Below are positions 32,957-40,181 of a stretch of DNA of 64,000 nt, in pieces. This DNA comes from Streptomyces massasporeus. GTDB lineage: Bacteria; Actinomycetota; Actinomycetes; Streptomycetales; Streptomycetaceae. The DNA lies in assembly GCF_014648995.1 (NCBI RefSeq), contig NZ_BMSE01000012.1, forward strand, positions 62,001-126,000, given 5' to 3'. The stretch's first letter is position 1. Each line of letters starts with the position of its first letter. The notes under the pieces were generated by a model that did not search any database, was not told the DNA's origin, and saw only the letters and a list, made by a program, of their open reading frames with translations. The position numbers were made by a program, and so were the translations under genes.

Positions 32957-34048
32957 TCACAGACGTCGTACAGCCGCCGCCACCCTCTCGTCCGTGGCCG
33001 TCAGCGCCACGCGCACGAACTGCGCGCCCGCCGGGCCGTAGAAGTCGCCGGGGGCCACGAGGATGCCGCGCTTGGCGAGGTGGTCCACCGTGTCCCAGCA
33101 GGACTCGCCCCGGGTGGCCCACAGGTAGAGGCTGGCCTCGCTGTGCTCGATGCGGAAGCCGTGGGTGACCAGGGCCTCGCGCAGCAGCTCGCGGCGGGAC
33201 ACGTAGCGCTCGCGCTGGACGCGCACGTGGTCGTCGTCGCCGAGGGCCGCGATCACCGCCGCCTGCGTCGGAGCCGACGTCATCATGCCGCCGTGCTTGC
33301 GGATCTCCAGGAGCGGGCCGAGGACCGCCGGGTCACCGGCCAGGAAGGCCGCGCGGTAGCCGGCGAGGTTGGAGCGCTTGGAGAGGGAGTGGACGGCGAC
33401 GATGCCGTCGTACGAGCCGCCGTTGACGTCCGGGTGCAGCACCGAGACCGGGTCGGCCTCCCAGCCCAGCTCCAGGTAGCACTCGTCGGAGAAGAGCAGG
33501 ATGCCGTGCGAGCGGGCCCAGGCGACGATCCGGGTCAGCTCCTCCTTGGAGAGGACCTTGCCCGTGGGGTTCGACGGGGAGTTCAGCCAGAGGAGCTTCA
33601 GACCCTCGGGGTCCAGCTCCGTCGGGTCGTCGTAGGCCTCGTGGTCGGCGCGTGCCAGGCGGGCGCCGACCTCGTACGTCGGGTAGGCCAGGCGCGGGTA
33701 GGCCACCCGGTCGCCGGGGCCGAGGCCCAGCTGGGTGGGGAGCCAGGCCACGAGCTCCTTGGAGCCGACGATCGGCAGCACGTGGCGGTGGGTGACCTCC
33801 CGGGCGCCGAGGCGGCGCTGGACCCAGCCGGTGATCGCGTCGCGCAGCTCGGGCGTGCCCCAGACGGTCGGATAACCCGGCGAGTCGGCCGCGGCCACCA
33901 GCGCTTTCTGGATCAGCTCGGGCACCGGGTCGACCGGGGTGCCGACGGACAGGTCGACGATGCCGTCCGGATGTGCGGCGGCCGTGGCCTTGTACGGGGT
34001 CAGCTTGTCCCAGGGGAAGGCGGGGAGGCGGTCGGAGACTGCGGACAC
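32957..34048 (-). CDS. dapC: Succinyldiaminopimelate transaminase
   Basis: A 363-residue class-I PLP aminotransferase of DAP/lysine synthesis. The PLP lysine is in SLSKRSNLAGYR; the substrate-carboxylate Arg is in the C-terminal FVRVALTATD region; the cofactor Asn/Pro motif NSPSNPTGK is present. It makes N-succinyl-LL-DAP, the substrate of DapE nearby. The GTG at 34048 begins VSAVSDRLPAFPWDKL; an upstream GTG at 34087 with GAGG is possible. It follows fdxA on the same strand, a pairing seen also in mycobacteria. Confidence 0.9.
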   Translation of the reverse strand: MSAVSDRLPAFPWDKLTPYKATAAAHPDGIVDLSVGTPVDPVPELIQKALVAAADSPGYPTVWGTPELRDAITGWVQRRLGAREVTHRHVLPIVGSKELVAWLPTQLGLGPGDRVAYPRLAYPTYEVGARLARADHEAYDDPTELDPEGLKLLWLNSPSNPTGKVLSKEELTRIVAWARSHGILLFSDECYLELGWEADPVSVLHPDVNGGSYDGIVAVHSLSKRSNLAGYRAAFLAGDPAVLGPLLEIRKHGGMMTSAPTQAAVIAALGDDDHVRVQRERYVSRRELLREALVTHGFRIEHSEASLYLWATRGESCWDTVDHLAKRGILVAPGDFYGPAGAQFVRVALTATDERVAAAVRRL

Positions 34049-34093
34049 GGGTTCGGGCTCACTTTCTGGCACGTACGAGCCGGTCACGGCAAA

Positions 34094-34149
34094 CGCCTCG
34101 GCCCCGTACGGCGATCAGCGGGCTGATCGGGCCGTACGGGACCGAGGCG
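34094..34149 (-). terminator. Long hairpin between fdxA and dapC
   Basis: About 25 bp of pairing: CGCCTCGGCCCCGTACGG, a small bulge, CGATCAGC, loop GG, GCTGATCG, and the complement back to CCGAGGCG. It ends or attenuates fdxA transcription before dapC. Confidence 0.8.
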
Positions 34150-34169
34150 GCACGGAGTGCGGGCCGCTC

Positions 34170-34490
34170 TTACTGGTTCTGCGGCGGCAGCGCGGCGACG
34201 AAGGGGTGGTCGCGCTCGATCAGCCCCAGCTTGCTGGCTCCGCCGGGCGAACCGAGCTCGTCGAAGAACTCGACGTTCGCCTTGTAGTAGTCCTTCCACT
34301 CCTCGGGAGTGTCGTCCTCGTAGAAGATCGCCTCGACCGGGCAGACCGGCTCACAGGCACCACAGTCGACGCATTCGTCCGGGTGGATGTACAAGGACCG
34401 CTGGCCCTCGTAGATGCAGTCGACCGGGCACTCCTCGATGCACGCCTTGTCCTTGACGTCGACACAAGGCTGCGCGATGACGTAGGTCAC
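34170..34490 (-). CDS. fdxA: Seven-iron ferredoxin
   Basis: A 106-residue ferredoxin with one 3Fe-4S and one 4Fe-4S site. Cysteines lie in QPCVDVKDKACIEECPVDC and in ECVDCGACEPVCPVE, the FdxA/FdxC arrangement in which the first cluster lacks one ligand. The C-terminal ~40 residues are the usual extension. It passes electrons to P450s or reductases in the cytosol. The GTG start (34490) has AGGAGG upstream. Divergent from the GNAT gene. Confidence 0.95.
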   Translation of the reverse strand: MTYVIAQPCVDVKDKACIEECPVDCIYEGQRSLYIHPDECVDCGACEPVCPVEAIFYEDDTPEEWKDYYKANVEFFDELGSPGGASKLGLIERDHPFVAALPPQNQ

Positions 34491-34630
34491 GCTGTCGTTC
34501 CTCCTCGATAGGGCGCTGGCGGGCCTCCTCAGGCTCCGCCGCCTGGCGCGCGGGAGCGCGGCGTCGTCGATGCCCGCCCCTAGTATCTCCGTTCCTGGGC
34601 ATGATCCGAACAGGAGGGGTGAACTGACCT

Positions 34631-35659
34631 GTGGAAATCTCTGCCGCCGGGCGACTCGAGGTCCGTATCACCACTGCTGACGTGGGCAAACGGGTCTCCG
34701 TGCGGAGCTTGATCGAACATCATGCTCCGGGTGAGAAGTTCACCGACACGGTCGGTGTTCTCACATCATGGGACAACGGTGTGCTGCTGATCACACGCAA
34801 GAGTGGCGAGAGCGTCCGTATCGCGGAATCGACGCTGGTCGCGGGCAAGACCGTGCCGGCCGCACCGGCGCGTCGCCGCGGTCCCGCCGCCTCCTACGAG
34901 GAGCTGGCGCGAGTCGCCGCGCGGGCCTGGCGGCCCGTGGAGAGCGAGCGGCTCGGCGGGTGGGAGCTGCGGGCCGCGTCCGGGTTCACGCGGCGGGCCA
35001 ACTCGGTGCTGCCGCTGGACGCGCCGGACGCGCCGCTCGACGAGGCCCTGGACGCCGTGCGGCGGTGGTACGGCGAGCGCGGACTGCCCGCCTACGTCCA
35101 GACCGCGACGGGTGCCGAGGGCACGCAGGAGCTGCTCTGCGCCGAGCTGGAGCAGCGGGGCTGGGTGCGGGAGGTGACCGCCGAGCTGTGGGTCGGGCCG
35201 CTGGCGCCGATCGCCGACCGGGGTGATCCGGCGGGGGTCGTGCTGTCCCGGCAGGCCGATGAGGGATGGCTGGCCCGGTACCAGCGCAAGGGCGTGAGCG
35301 AGGTGGCGATCCGCGTTCTGGAGAGCGGGCCCTCCGTGTGGTTCGCGACCGTGCCCGGGGAGAGCGCGCAGGCGCCTCCCGCCGCCATCGGGCGGTGTGT
35401 CGTCGACGGGCGGTGGGCCGGCTTCGCCGCCGTCGAGGTCGACCCGGCGCTGCGGCGCCGAGGGCTCGCCACGGCCGTGATGGCCGCGCTGGCCCGGCAG
35501 GCGCTCGACGAGGGCGCGTCGGCCGCGTGGCTCCAGGTCGAGGCCGAGAACGCGGCAGCGCGGGCGCTGTACGCCGGGATGGGCTTCGCCGCGCACCACG
35601 CCTACCACCACTACCGGGCGCCGGAGGGCGCCGCAGCGGCCGGTAACCGATCGTCGTGA
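34631..35659 (+). CDS. GNAT acetyltransferase, cg3035/Rv0428c type
   Basis: A 342-residue protein. Residues 1-75 form a small SH3-like N-terminal domain (ADVGKRVSVRSLIE, TDTVGVLTSWDNGVLLITRK). The C-terminal GNAT domain carries the acetyl-CoA loop VEVDPALRRRGLATAVMAAL and ENAAARALYAGMGF. This architecture is that of the actinobacterial Rv0428c-like family; its substrate is not known. The GTG at 34631 follows AGGAGGGG at a slightly long spacing. It overlaps the next gene's alternative GTG by 4 nt, so the two are probably co-transcribed. Confidence 0.85.
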   Translation: MEISAAGRLEVRITTADVGKRVSVRSLIEHHAPGEKFTDTVGVLTSWDNGVLLITRKSGESVRIAESTLVAGKTVPAAPARRRGPAASYEELARVAARAWRPVESERLGGWELRAASGFTRRANSVLPLDAPDAPLDEALDAVRRWYGERGLPAYVQTATGAEGTQELLCAELEQRGWVREVTAELWVGPLAPIADRGDPAGVVLSRQADEGWLARYQRKGVSEVAIRVLESGPSVWFATVPGESAQAPPAAIGRCVVDGRWAGFAAVEVDPALRRRGLATAVMAALARQALDEGASAAWLQVEAENAAARALYAGMGFAAHHAYHHYRAPEGAAAAGNRSS

Positions 35660-35676
35660 GAGGGCACGAGCCAGTC

Positions 35677-36528
35677 ATGCGTCCCCCGTTTCCCCCGCCC
35701 CCCGAGCGCTCCGCCGAGCTGCGGCGGCGGTTCGCCGAAGAGGCCCGGTCCGAGCGGCCCGATCTGTCGACGCTGTGCCTGCTGGTGGGCGCGGAGGCGG
35801 ACGGGGAGCTGGACGAGGCCGGCCTGGACGCCGCGCAGGTCGAGCTGGACCGGCTGGCCGGGCTGCTGCCGTACCGGCCCGGCGGGCCGCGGGCGTGGGC
35901 GGTCGCCCTAGGGGAGCTGCTCGGTGAGCGCATGGGGTTCCACGGCAGCCCCGCCGACTACCAGCGGCTGGAGTCCTCGCTGCTGCACGAGGTGCTGGTG
36001 CGGCGCAGGGGGCTGCCGATCCTGTTGTCCGTGGTGTGGCTGGAGGTGGCCCGGCGGGCCGGAGCCCCGGTGTACGGGGTGGCCCTGCCGGGGCACTTCG
36101 TGGTCGGGTTCGGGCCCGACGAGGGGCAGGTGCTCGCGGACCCGTTCGACGGCGGGCGGGTGCTGACGGGGGCGGACGCGGAGTTGCTGGTGGCCGGGGC
36201 GACGGGGTCGGGGATCGATCCGTCGATGCTGCGGCCGGCGGATCCGCTGGATGTGGTGCTGCGGATCCTGAACAACGTGCGGGCGTGGGCGGCGGCGCGT
36301 CCGGAGCGGTCGGACGTGGCGTTGTGGGCGGTCGAGTTGTCGTTGCTGCTGCCGTCGCATCCGGCCCGGTTGCGGTACGAGCGGGCGCAGTTGCTGGTGC
36401 AGCGGGGGGAGTTCGTGGCCGGGGCCGAGGAGTTGGAGGCCTACGCGGAGGTGGTGAAGGCCGTGGACGAGGCCGCGGCCGAGCGGGTGCGGGGGGAGGC
36501 TTTCGCGGCCAGGGCGATGCTCAACTGA
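35677..36528 (+). CDS. Transglutaminase-like (SirB1-type) protein
   Basis: A 283-residue protein of the SirB1/transglutaminase-like core-2 family. The signature is HEVLVRRRGLPILLSVVWLEVARRAGAPVYG with PGHFVVGFG; as in other SirB1-type members, a Ser takes the place of the catalytic Cys, so enzymatic activity is doubtful. A C-terminal helical repeat region (LRYERAQLLVQRGEFVAGAEEL) resembles TPR helices. Start ATG 35677, or GTG 35656 that overlaps the acetyltransferase stop by 4 nt. Function unknown. Confidence 0.8.
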   Translation: MRPPFPPPPERSAELRRRFAEEARSERPDLSTLCLLVGAEADGELDEAGLDAAQVELDRLAGLLPYRPGGPRAWAVALGELLGERMGFHGSPADYQRLESSLLHEVLVRRRGLPILLSVVWLEVARRAGAPVYGVALPGHFVVGFGPDEGQVLADPFDGGRVLTGADAELLVAGATGSGIDPSMLRPADPLDVVLRILNNVRAWAAARPERSDVALWAVELSLLLPSHPARLRYERAQLLVQRGEFVAGAEELEAYAEVVKAVDEAAAERVRGEAFAARAMLN

Positions 36529-36544
36529 CGCCTTCTCGCCATGC

Positions 36545-36615
36545 GGGGCTCGTGTGGCCTCGCGTGTGCGGGTGCGTGGGACTGCCTCGCGCAGTCCCAC
36601 GCGCCCCTGAAAGCT
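36545..36615. repeat. Dispersed repeat, copy 3, with terminator hairpin
   Basis: Read leftward the sequence runs TTTCAGGGGCGCGTGGGACT and GCGCGAGGCAGTCCCACGC, a diverged version of the GGGGCGCGGGGAACTGCGCGA element. It fills nearly the whole gap between two convergent genes. Confidence 0.55.
36574..36602. terminator. Bidirectional hairpin between convergent genes
   Basis: GCGTGGGACTGC, loop CTCGC, GCAGTCCCACGC: a perfect 12-bp stem just beyond the response-regulator stop codon and after the transglutaminase-like gene. Confidence 0.85.
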
Positions 36616-37230
36616 TCACAACCAGCCCTTTTCCCGTGCCACCCGGACCGCCTCTGCTCGGTTTCTCACCGCCAGCTTCTGGATGGCTGTGCTGAGGTAG
36701 TTGCGGACGGTGCCCTGGGAGAGGTGCAGGGCCGTGGCCAGTTCGGCGTTGGTGGAGCCGTCGGCGGCGGCCCGCAGGACCTCTCGCTCCCGGTCCGTCA
36801 GCGGGTTGGCACCTTCCGCCAGGGCCGCTGCCGCCAGGGTCGGGTCGATGACGCGTTCGCCGGTGAGGACCGTGCGGATCGCCTCGGCGAGCTGTGCGGC
36901 CGGGGCGTCCTTGACCAGGAAGGCGTCGGCGCCGGACTCCATGGCGCTGCGCAGGTAGCCGGGGCGGCCGAAGGTGGTGAGGATGACCAGCTTCACCGCC
37001 GGGAGCTCCGCGTGCAGGCGGGCCGCGGCCTCTATGCCCGTGGCGCCGGGCATCTCGATGTCCAGAAGGGCCACGTCCACGGCGTGTGCGCGGGCCGCCT
37101 GAAGGACCTCGTCGCCGCGGGCCACCTGGGCGACGACCTCGATGTCCTCCTCCAGGCCGAGCAGGGCGGCCAGGGCCTCGCGGACCATCGACTGGTCCTC
37201 GGCGAGCAGGACCTTGATCGTGCGGCTCAT
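36616..37230 (-). CDS. LuxR/NarL-family response regulator
   Basis: A 204-residue two-domain regulator. The receiver has the acidic pocket Asp12 (AEDQ), phospho-acceptor Asp57 (LLDIEMPG), the conserved Thr (ILTTFG) and Lys (LVKD). The C-terminal LuxR HTH includes LTDREREVLRAAADGSTNAE and LHLSQGTVRNYLS. Its gene overlaps that of the kinase by 4 nt, so it is the cognate partner; the cluster suggests it controls the ABC exporter genes or membrane-fluidity genes in the DesR manner. Confidence 0.92.
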   Translation of the reverse strand: MSRTIKVLLAEDQSMVREALAALLGLEEDIEVVAQVARGDEVLQAARAHAVDVALLDIEMPGATGIEAAARLHAELPAVKLVILTTFGRPGYLRSAMESGADAFLVKDAPAAQLAEAIRTVLTGERVIDPTLAAAALAEGANPLTDREREVLRAAADGSTNAELATALHLSQGTVRNYLSTAIQKLAVRNRAEAVRVAREKGWL

Positions 37231-38393
37231 GCCGGGGATCCTACGTCCGCCGGTCCGGCCGTCGGCACGCGGGCGACCAGGCGGAAGCCGGACTTGAGCG
37301 GGCCCGCCTCCAGGGTGCCGCCGGCCTTGGTGAGGCGTTCGGTGAGGCCCGCGAGACCGTTGCCCTGGCCGGTGCCCGCGCCGCCCGAGCCGTTGTCCTC
37401 GACGGTGAGTTCCAGCACCGGGCCGTCCAGGGTCTGGCGGCGCAGCAGCTCGACCGTGCAGCGGCGGGCGCCGCTGTGCCGTACGACGTTGGTGACCGCC
37501 TCGCGCAGCGCCCAGGCGAGGGCCGACTCGCTCTCCTCGGGCACGCCGTCGAGGTCGGGTTCGCCGGGGAGCGCTGCGCTGACGCCGGCCGCGGTCAGGG
37601 CGACCCGGGCACCGGCGAGTTCGGCGTGCAGGCGGGGGCGGCGGTAGCCGGTGACGGCCTCGCGTACGTCGACGAGGGCCTGGCGGCTGACCTGTTCGAT
37701 GTCGGCGACCTGCTGGGCCGCCTCGTCGGGCCGGCCGGGCAGCATCCGCCCGGCCAGCTCGCTCTTGAGGGTGATCAGGGACAGGGAGTGGCCGAGCAGG
37801 TCGTGCAGGTCCCTGGCCAGCCGCAGGCGCTCCTCGTTGGCGGCCAGCTGGGCGACGGTGGCGCGGGCCTCGCGCAGGGCGATGGTCGTGCGGACGAGTT
37901 CGCGTACGCCCGTCATCGCGAAGCCGCCGAGCAGGGCCGGGATGAGCAGTCCGGCCAGGTAGGAGTGCCCGTCCGGCACGGCGGACGCCACGGCGGTCAG
38001 CAGCGCGCAGGCGCCCGGGATCGTCCAGCGGGCCATGCGCAGCGGCAGGGCCGCGCCGGACGCGATCGAGACGTACACGAACAGCACCAGCCACTCGCGG
38101 CCCAGGGTGAGGGCGAGGAGCGCGGACTGGGCCGCGAGGACGCCGAGCGAACCGAGCACCAGGCCGTTGCGCTCGCCGCGGCCGGTGCGGAAGACCAGCA
38201 CCATGTACCAGGCCACGAACGCGGCCAGGCCGAGCCAGCCGAGGATCCGCACGCCCGTGCTGTGCCCGCCGTGCAGCAGGTCGGAGACGGGTGCGCCGAG
38301 GTAGACCAGCCAGATGCCGGTCCACAGCGACTTCACGACCCGCTGCCTGCGGTTGACCGGGCGCTGCCCGATGCCGAACCCGACGCCGCTCAC
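37227..38393 (-). CDS. Membrane sensor histidine kinase (DesK/HisKA_3 type)
   Basis: A 388-residue kinase. Residues ~20-165 contain about five or six transmembrane helices with very short loops, so the signal is probably sensed within the membrane. HisKA_3 follows: RLARDLHDLLGHSLS with phospho-His197. The C-terminal ATPase shows REAVTNVVRHSGA (N box) and DNGSGGAGTGQGNGLAGL (G box). The GTG start overlaps the stop of the ABC permease gene; the regulator gene overlaps its own stop. Confidence 0.92.
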   Translation of the reverse strand: MSGVGFGIGQRPVNRRQRVVKSLWTGIWLVYLGAPVSDLLHGGHSTGVRILGWLGLAAFVAWYMVLVFRTGRGERNGLVLGSLGVLAAQSALLALTLGREWLVLFVYVSIASGAALPLRMARWTIPGACALLTAVASAVPDGHSYLAGLLIPALLGGFAMTGVRELVRTTIALREARATVAQLAANEERLRLARDLHDLLGHSLSLITLKSELAGRMLPGRPDEAAQQVADIEQVSRQALVDVREAVTGYRRPRLHAELAGARVALTAAGVSAALPGEPDLDGVPEESESALAWALREAVTNVVRHSGARRCTVELLRRQTLDGPVLELTVEDNGSGGAGTGQGNGLAGLTERLTKAGGTLEAGPLKSGFRLVARVPTAGPADVGSPA

Positions 38394-39130
38394 GCCTTCA
38401 GGGTGTCCTTCCGGTACAGCCAGGCCGCGCCGCCCGCGAACAGGACGAACGACACCACGAGGACGGCGAGGTCCTGGACGTGCGGGGCCCGGCTCTGCTC
38501 GATGGCCTGTCCCAGGGCAGCGTACGCGTGCGTGGGCAGCCACTTCGCGATGTCCTGGAGCCAGTCCGGGAAGGTCGTCGTGGGCATCCACAGACCGCCG
38601 AGCATGGACAGGCCGAAGTAGGTGATCATCGTGATCGGGCGGACCGCGTCACCGGTGGCCAGGTAGCCGATGGCGACGCCGAGCGCGGCGAAGACGAGGC
38701 TGCCTGCCCAGATCGCGCCGGTGAGCGCGAGCCACTGCCAGGCGTCCAGGCGGACGTCCTTCACGGCCGCCGCGACGGCGAAGACGATGACGATGGACGG
38801 CAGGCTGACGACGGCGGCGCTCGCGGTCTTGGCGAGGACGTACCCGCGGCCCGGGAGCGTGGTCAGGCGCAGTTGCCGCACCCAGCCGCCCTCGCGCTCC
38901 TTGGCGATGCGCTCGCTGTTGCCCATGAGGACGGCCGTGAGGGCGCCGAAGGACGCCATGGAGACCATCATGTAGGTCGGCAGGGTCAGGCCGCTGCCGG
39001 GGACCTTCGTGGTGCTGTCGGCGTTGCCCGCGGTGATCAGGAACAGCACCGACGGGTAGATCACGGAGAAGAACAGGAACTTGCGGTTGCGCAGGGCGCG
39101 GGCGAGTTCCAGTTTGATCAGGCTGTTCAC
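38390..39130 (-). CDS. ABC-2 type transporter permease
   Basis: A 246-residue membrane protein with six predicted helices. An N-terminal LELARALRNRKFLFFSVIYP precedes the first membrane segment, and the ABC-2 core follows (TITM-like GLSMLGGLWMPTTTFPDWL), as in daunorubicin- or linearmycin-type exporters. It pairs with the ATPase encoded just upstream, sharing a 4-nt overlap (GTGA). It probably exports or clears a lipophilic compound from the membrane; the substrate is unknown. Confidence 0.9.
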   Translation of the reverse strand: MNSLIKLELARALRNRKFLFFSVIYPSVLFLITAGNADSTTKVPGSGLTLPTYMMVSMASFGALTAVLMGNSERIAKEREGGWVRQLRLTTLPGRGYVLAKTASAAVVSLPSIVIVFAVAAAVKDVRLDAWQWLALTGAIWAGSLVFAALGVAIGYLATGDAVRPITMITYFGLSMLGGLWMPTTTFPDWLQDIAKWLPTHAYAALGQAIEQSRAPHVQDLAVLVVSFVLFAGGAAWLYRKDTLKA

Positions 39131-40038
39131 TTCGACTTCGCCTCCTCGGCGGTGGTGATGGCGACGAAGGCCTGCTCCAGGCCGAGCCCGGCCACTTCGA
39201 GGTTGCGGGGGTAGACGCCGAGGCCGTACAGGGCGTGGACGGTGGCGTCGGCGTCGGCGGACTGGATGCGCACGGTCCGGCCGGAGATGTCGATCCCGGT
39301 CAGGAACGGCAGGGCGCGCAGGGCGGGTTCGTCGAGGGCGCCCTCCACGTCGAAGGAGACCCGGCGGGCGCCCGCCCTGGCCTTGATCTCGGCGGCCGTG
39401 CCGTCGGCGAGGAGCCGGCCGCGGTGCAGCACGAGGACCCGGTCGGCGACGGCGTCCGCCTCTTCGAGGTAGTGGGTGGCGAAGAGGACGGTCCGGCCCT
39501 GCTCGGCCTGCTCGCGCATGGTGGCCCAGAAGGCCTGGCGGGTGGTGACGTCCATCCCGGTGGTGGGCTCGTCCAGCACGATGAGGTCGCTGTCGCCGGC
39601 GGTGGCGAGGGCGAAGCGGACGCGCTGGGCCTGGCCGCCGGAGAGCTTGTTGACCTTGCGGTCGGCGATCTGCGCGATGCCCGCCCGGGAGAGCACCTCG
39701 GAGGGCCGGTACGGCTTCGGGTGCAGGTCGCAGGCGAGCCGGACGAGTTCGGCGACCGTGACCTCGTCCATGAGGCCGCCGCTCTGCAGCATGGCGCCCA
39801 CGCGCCCGGCGACGATGGCGTCCCGGGGACTGGTGCCGAAGAGCCGGACCGTACCGCTGTCGGGCTTCTTGAGACCGAGGAGCAGGTCGAGGGTGGTGGA
39901 CTTGCCGGCCCCGTTGGGACCGAGCAGTGCCACGGTCTGCCCGGGGCTGAGGTCGAGGGTCAGTCCGTCCACGGCCCGGACGGCGTCGTACGCCTTGCTC
40001 ACCTGGTCGAACGCGACCACCGAGGCTGTCGTTGTCAT
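39127..40038 (-). CDS. ABC transporter ATP-binding protein
   Basis: A 303-residue ATPase: Walker A LLGPNGAGKST, Q loop (VGAMLQSGGL), signature LSGGQAQR, Walker B LIVLDEPT, and the switch His in FATHYLEEAD. The C-terminal ~80 residues are the DrrA-type extension. First gene of a leftward four-gene operon (ATPase, permease, kinase, regulator) with 4-nt overlaps at every junction. The gap to 40128 is the promoter region. Confidence 0.92.
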   Translation of the reverse strand: MTTTASVVAFDQVSKAYDAVRAVDGLTLDLSPGQTVALLGPNGAGKSTTLDLLLGLKKPDSGTVRLFGTSPRDAIVAGRVGAMLQSGGLMDEVTVAELVRLACDLHPKPYRPSEVLSRAGIAQIADRKVNKLSGGQAQRVRFALATAGDSDLIVLDEPTTGMDVTTRQAFWATMREQAEQGRTVLFATHYLEEADAVADRVLVLHRGRLLADGTAAEIKARAGARRVSFDVEGALDEPALRALPFLTGIDISGRTVRIQSADADATVHALYGLGVYPRNLEVAGLGLEQAFVAITTAEEAKSK

Positions 40039-40127
40039 ACGGACATCGTGGCTTCGGGGGTGCCGGCGGGGGCAGTGTCGGGCGTCCGGAGTGCCGCATG
40101 ACGGTTGTCATGTGTGCGGGGTGACGT

Positions 40128-40162
40128 CGAGAGCCCCCGCCCTCATCGGGCGGAGGCTCTCG
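40128..40162 (-). terminator. Hairpin after large membrane protein gene
   Basis: CGAGAGCCCCCGCCC and GGGCGGAGGCTCTCG pair over 15 positions with one mismatch, loop TCATC. It lies 20 nt beyond the stop at 40182. Confidence 0.75.
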
Positions 40163-40181
40163 TGCGGCGGGTGGCCGGAGG

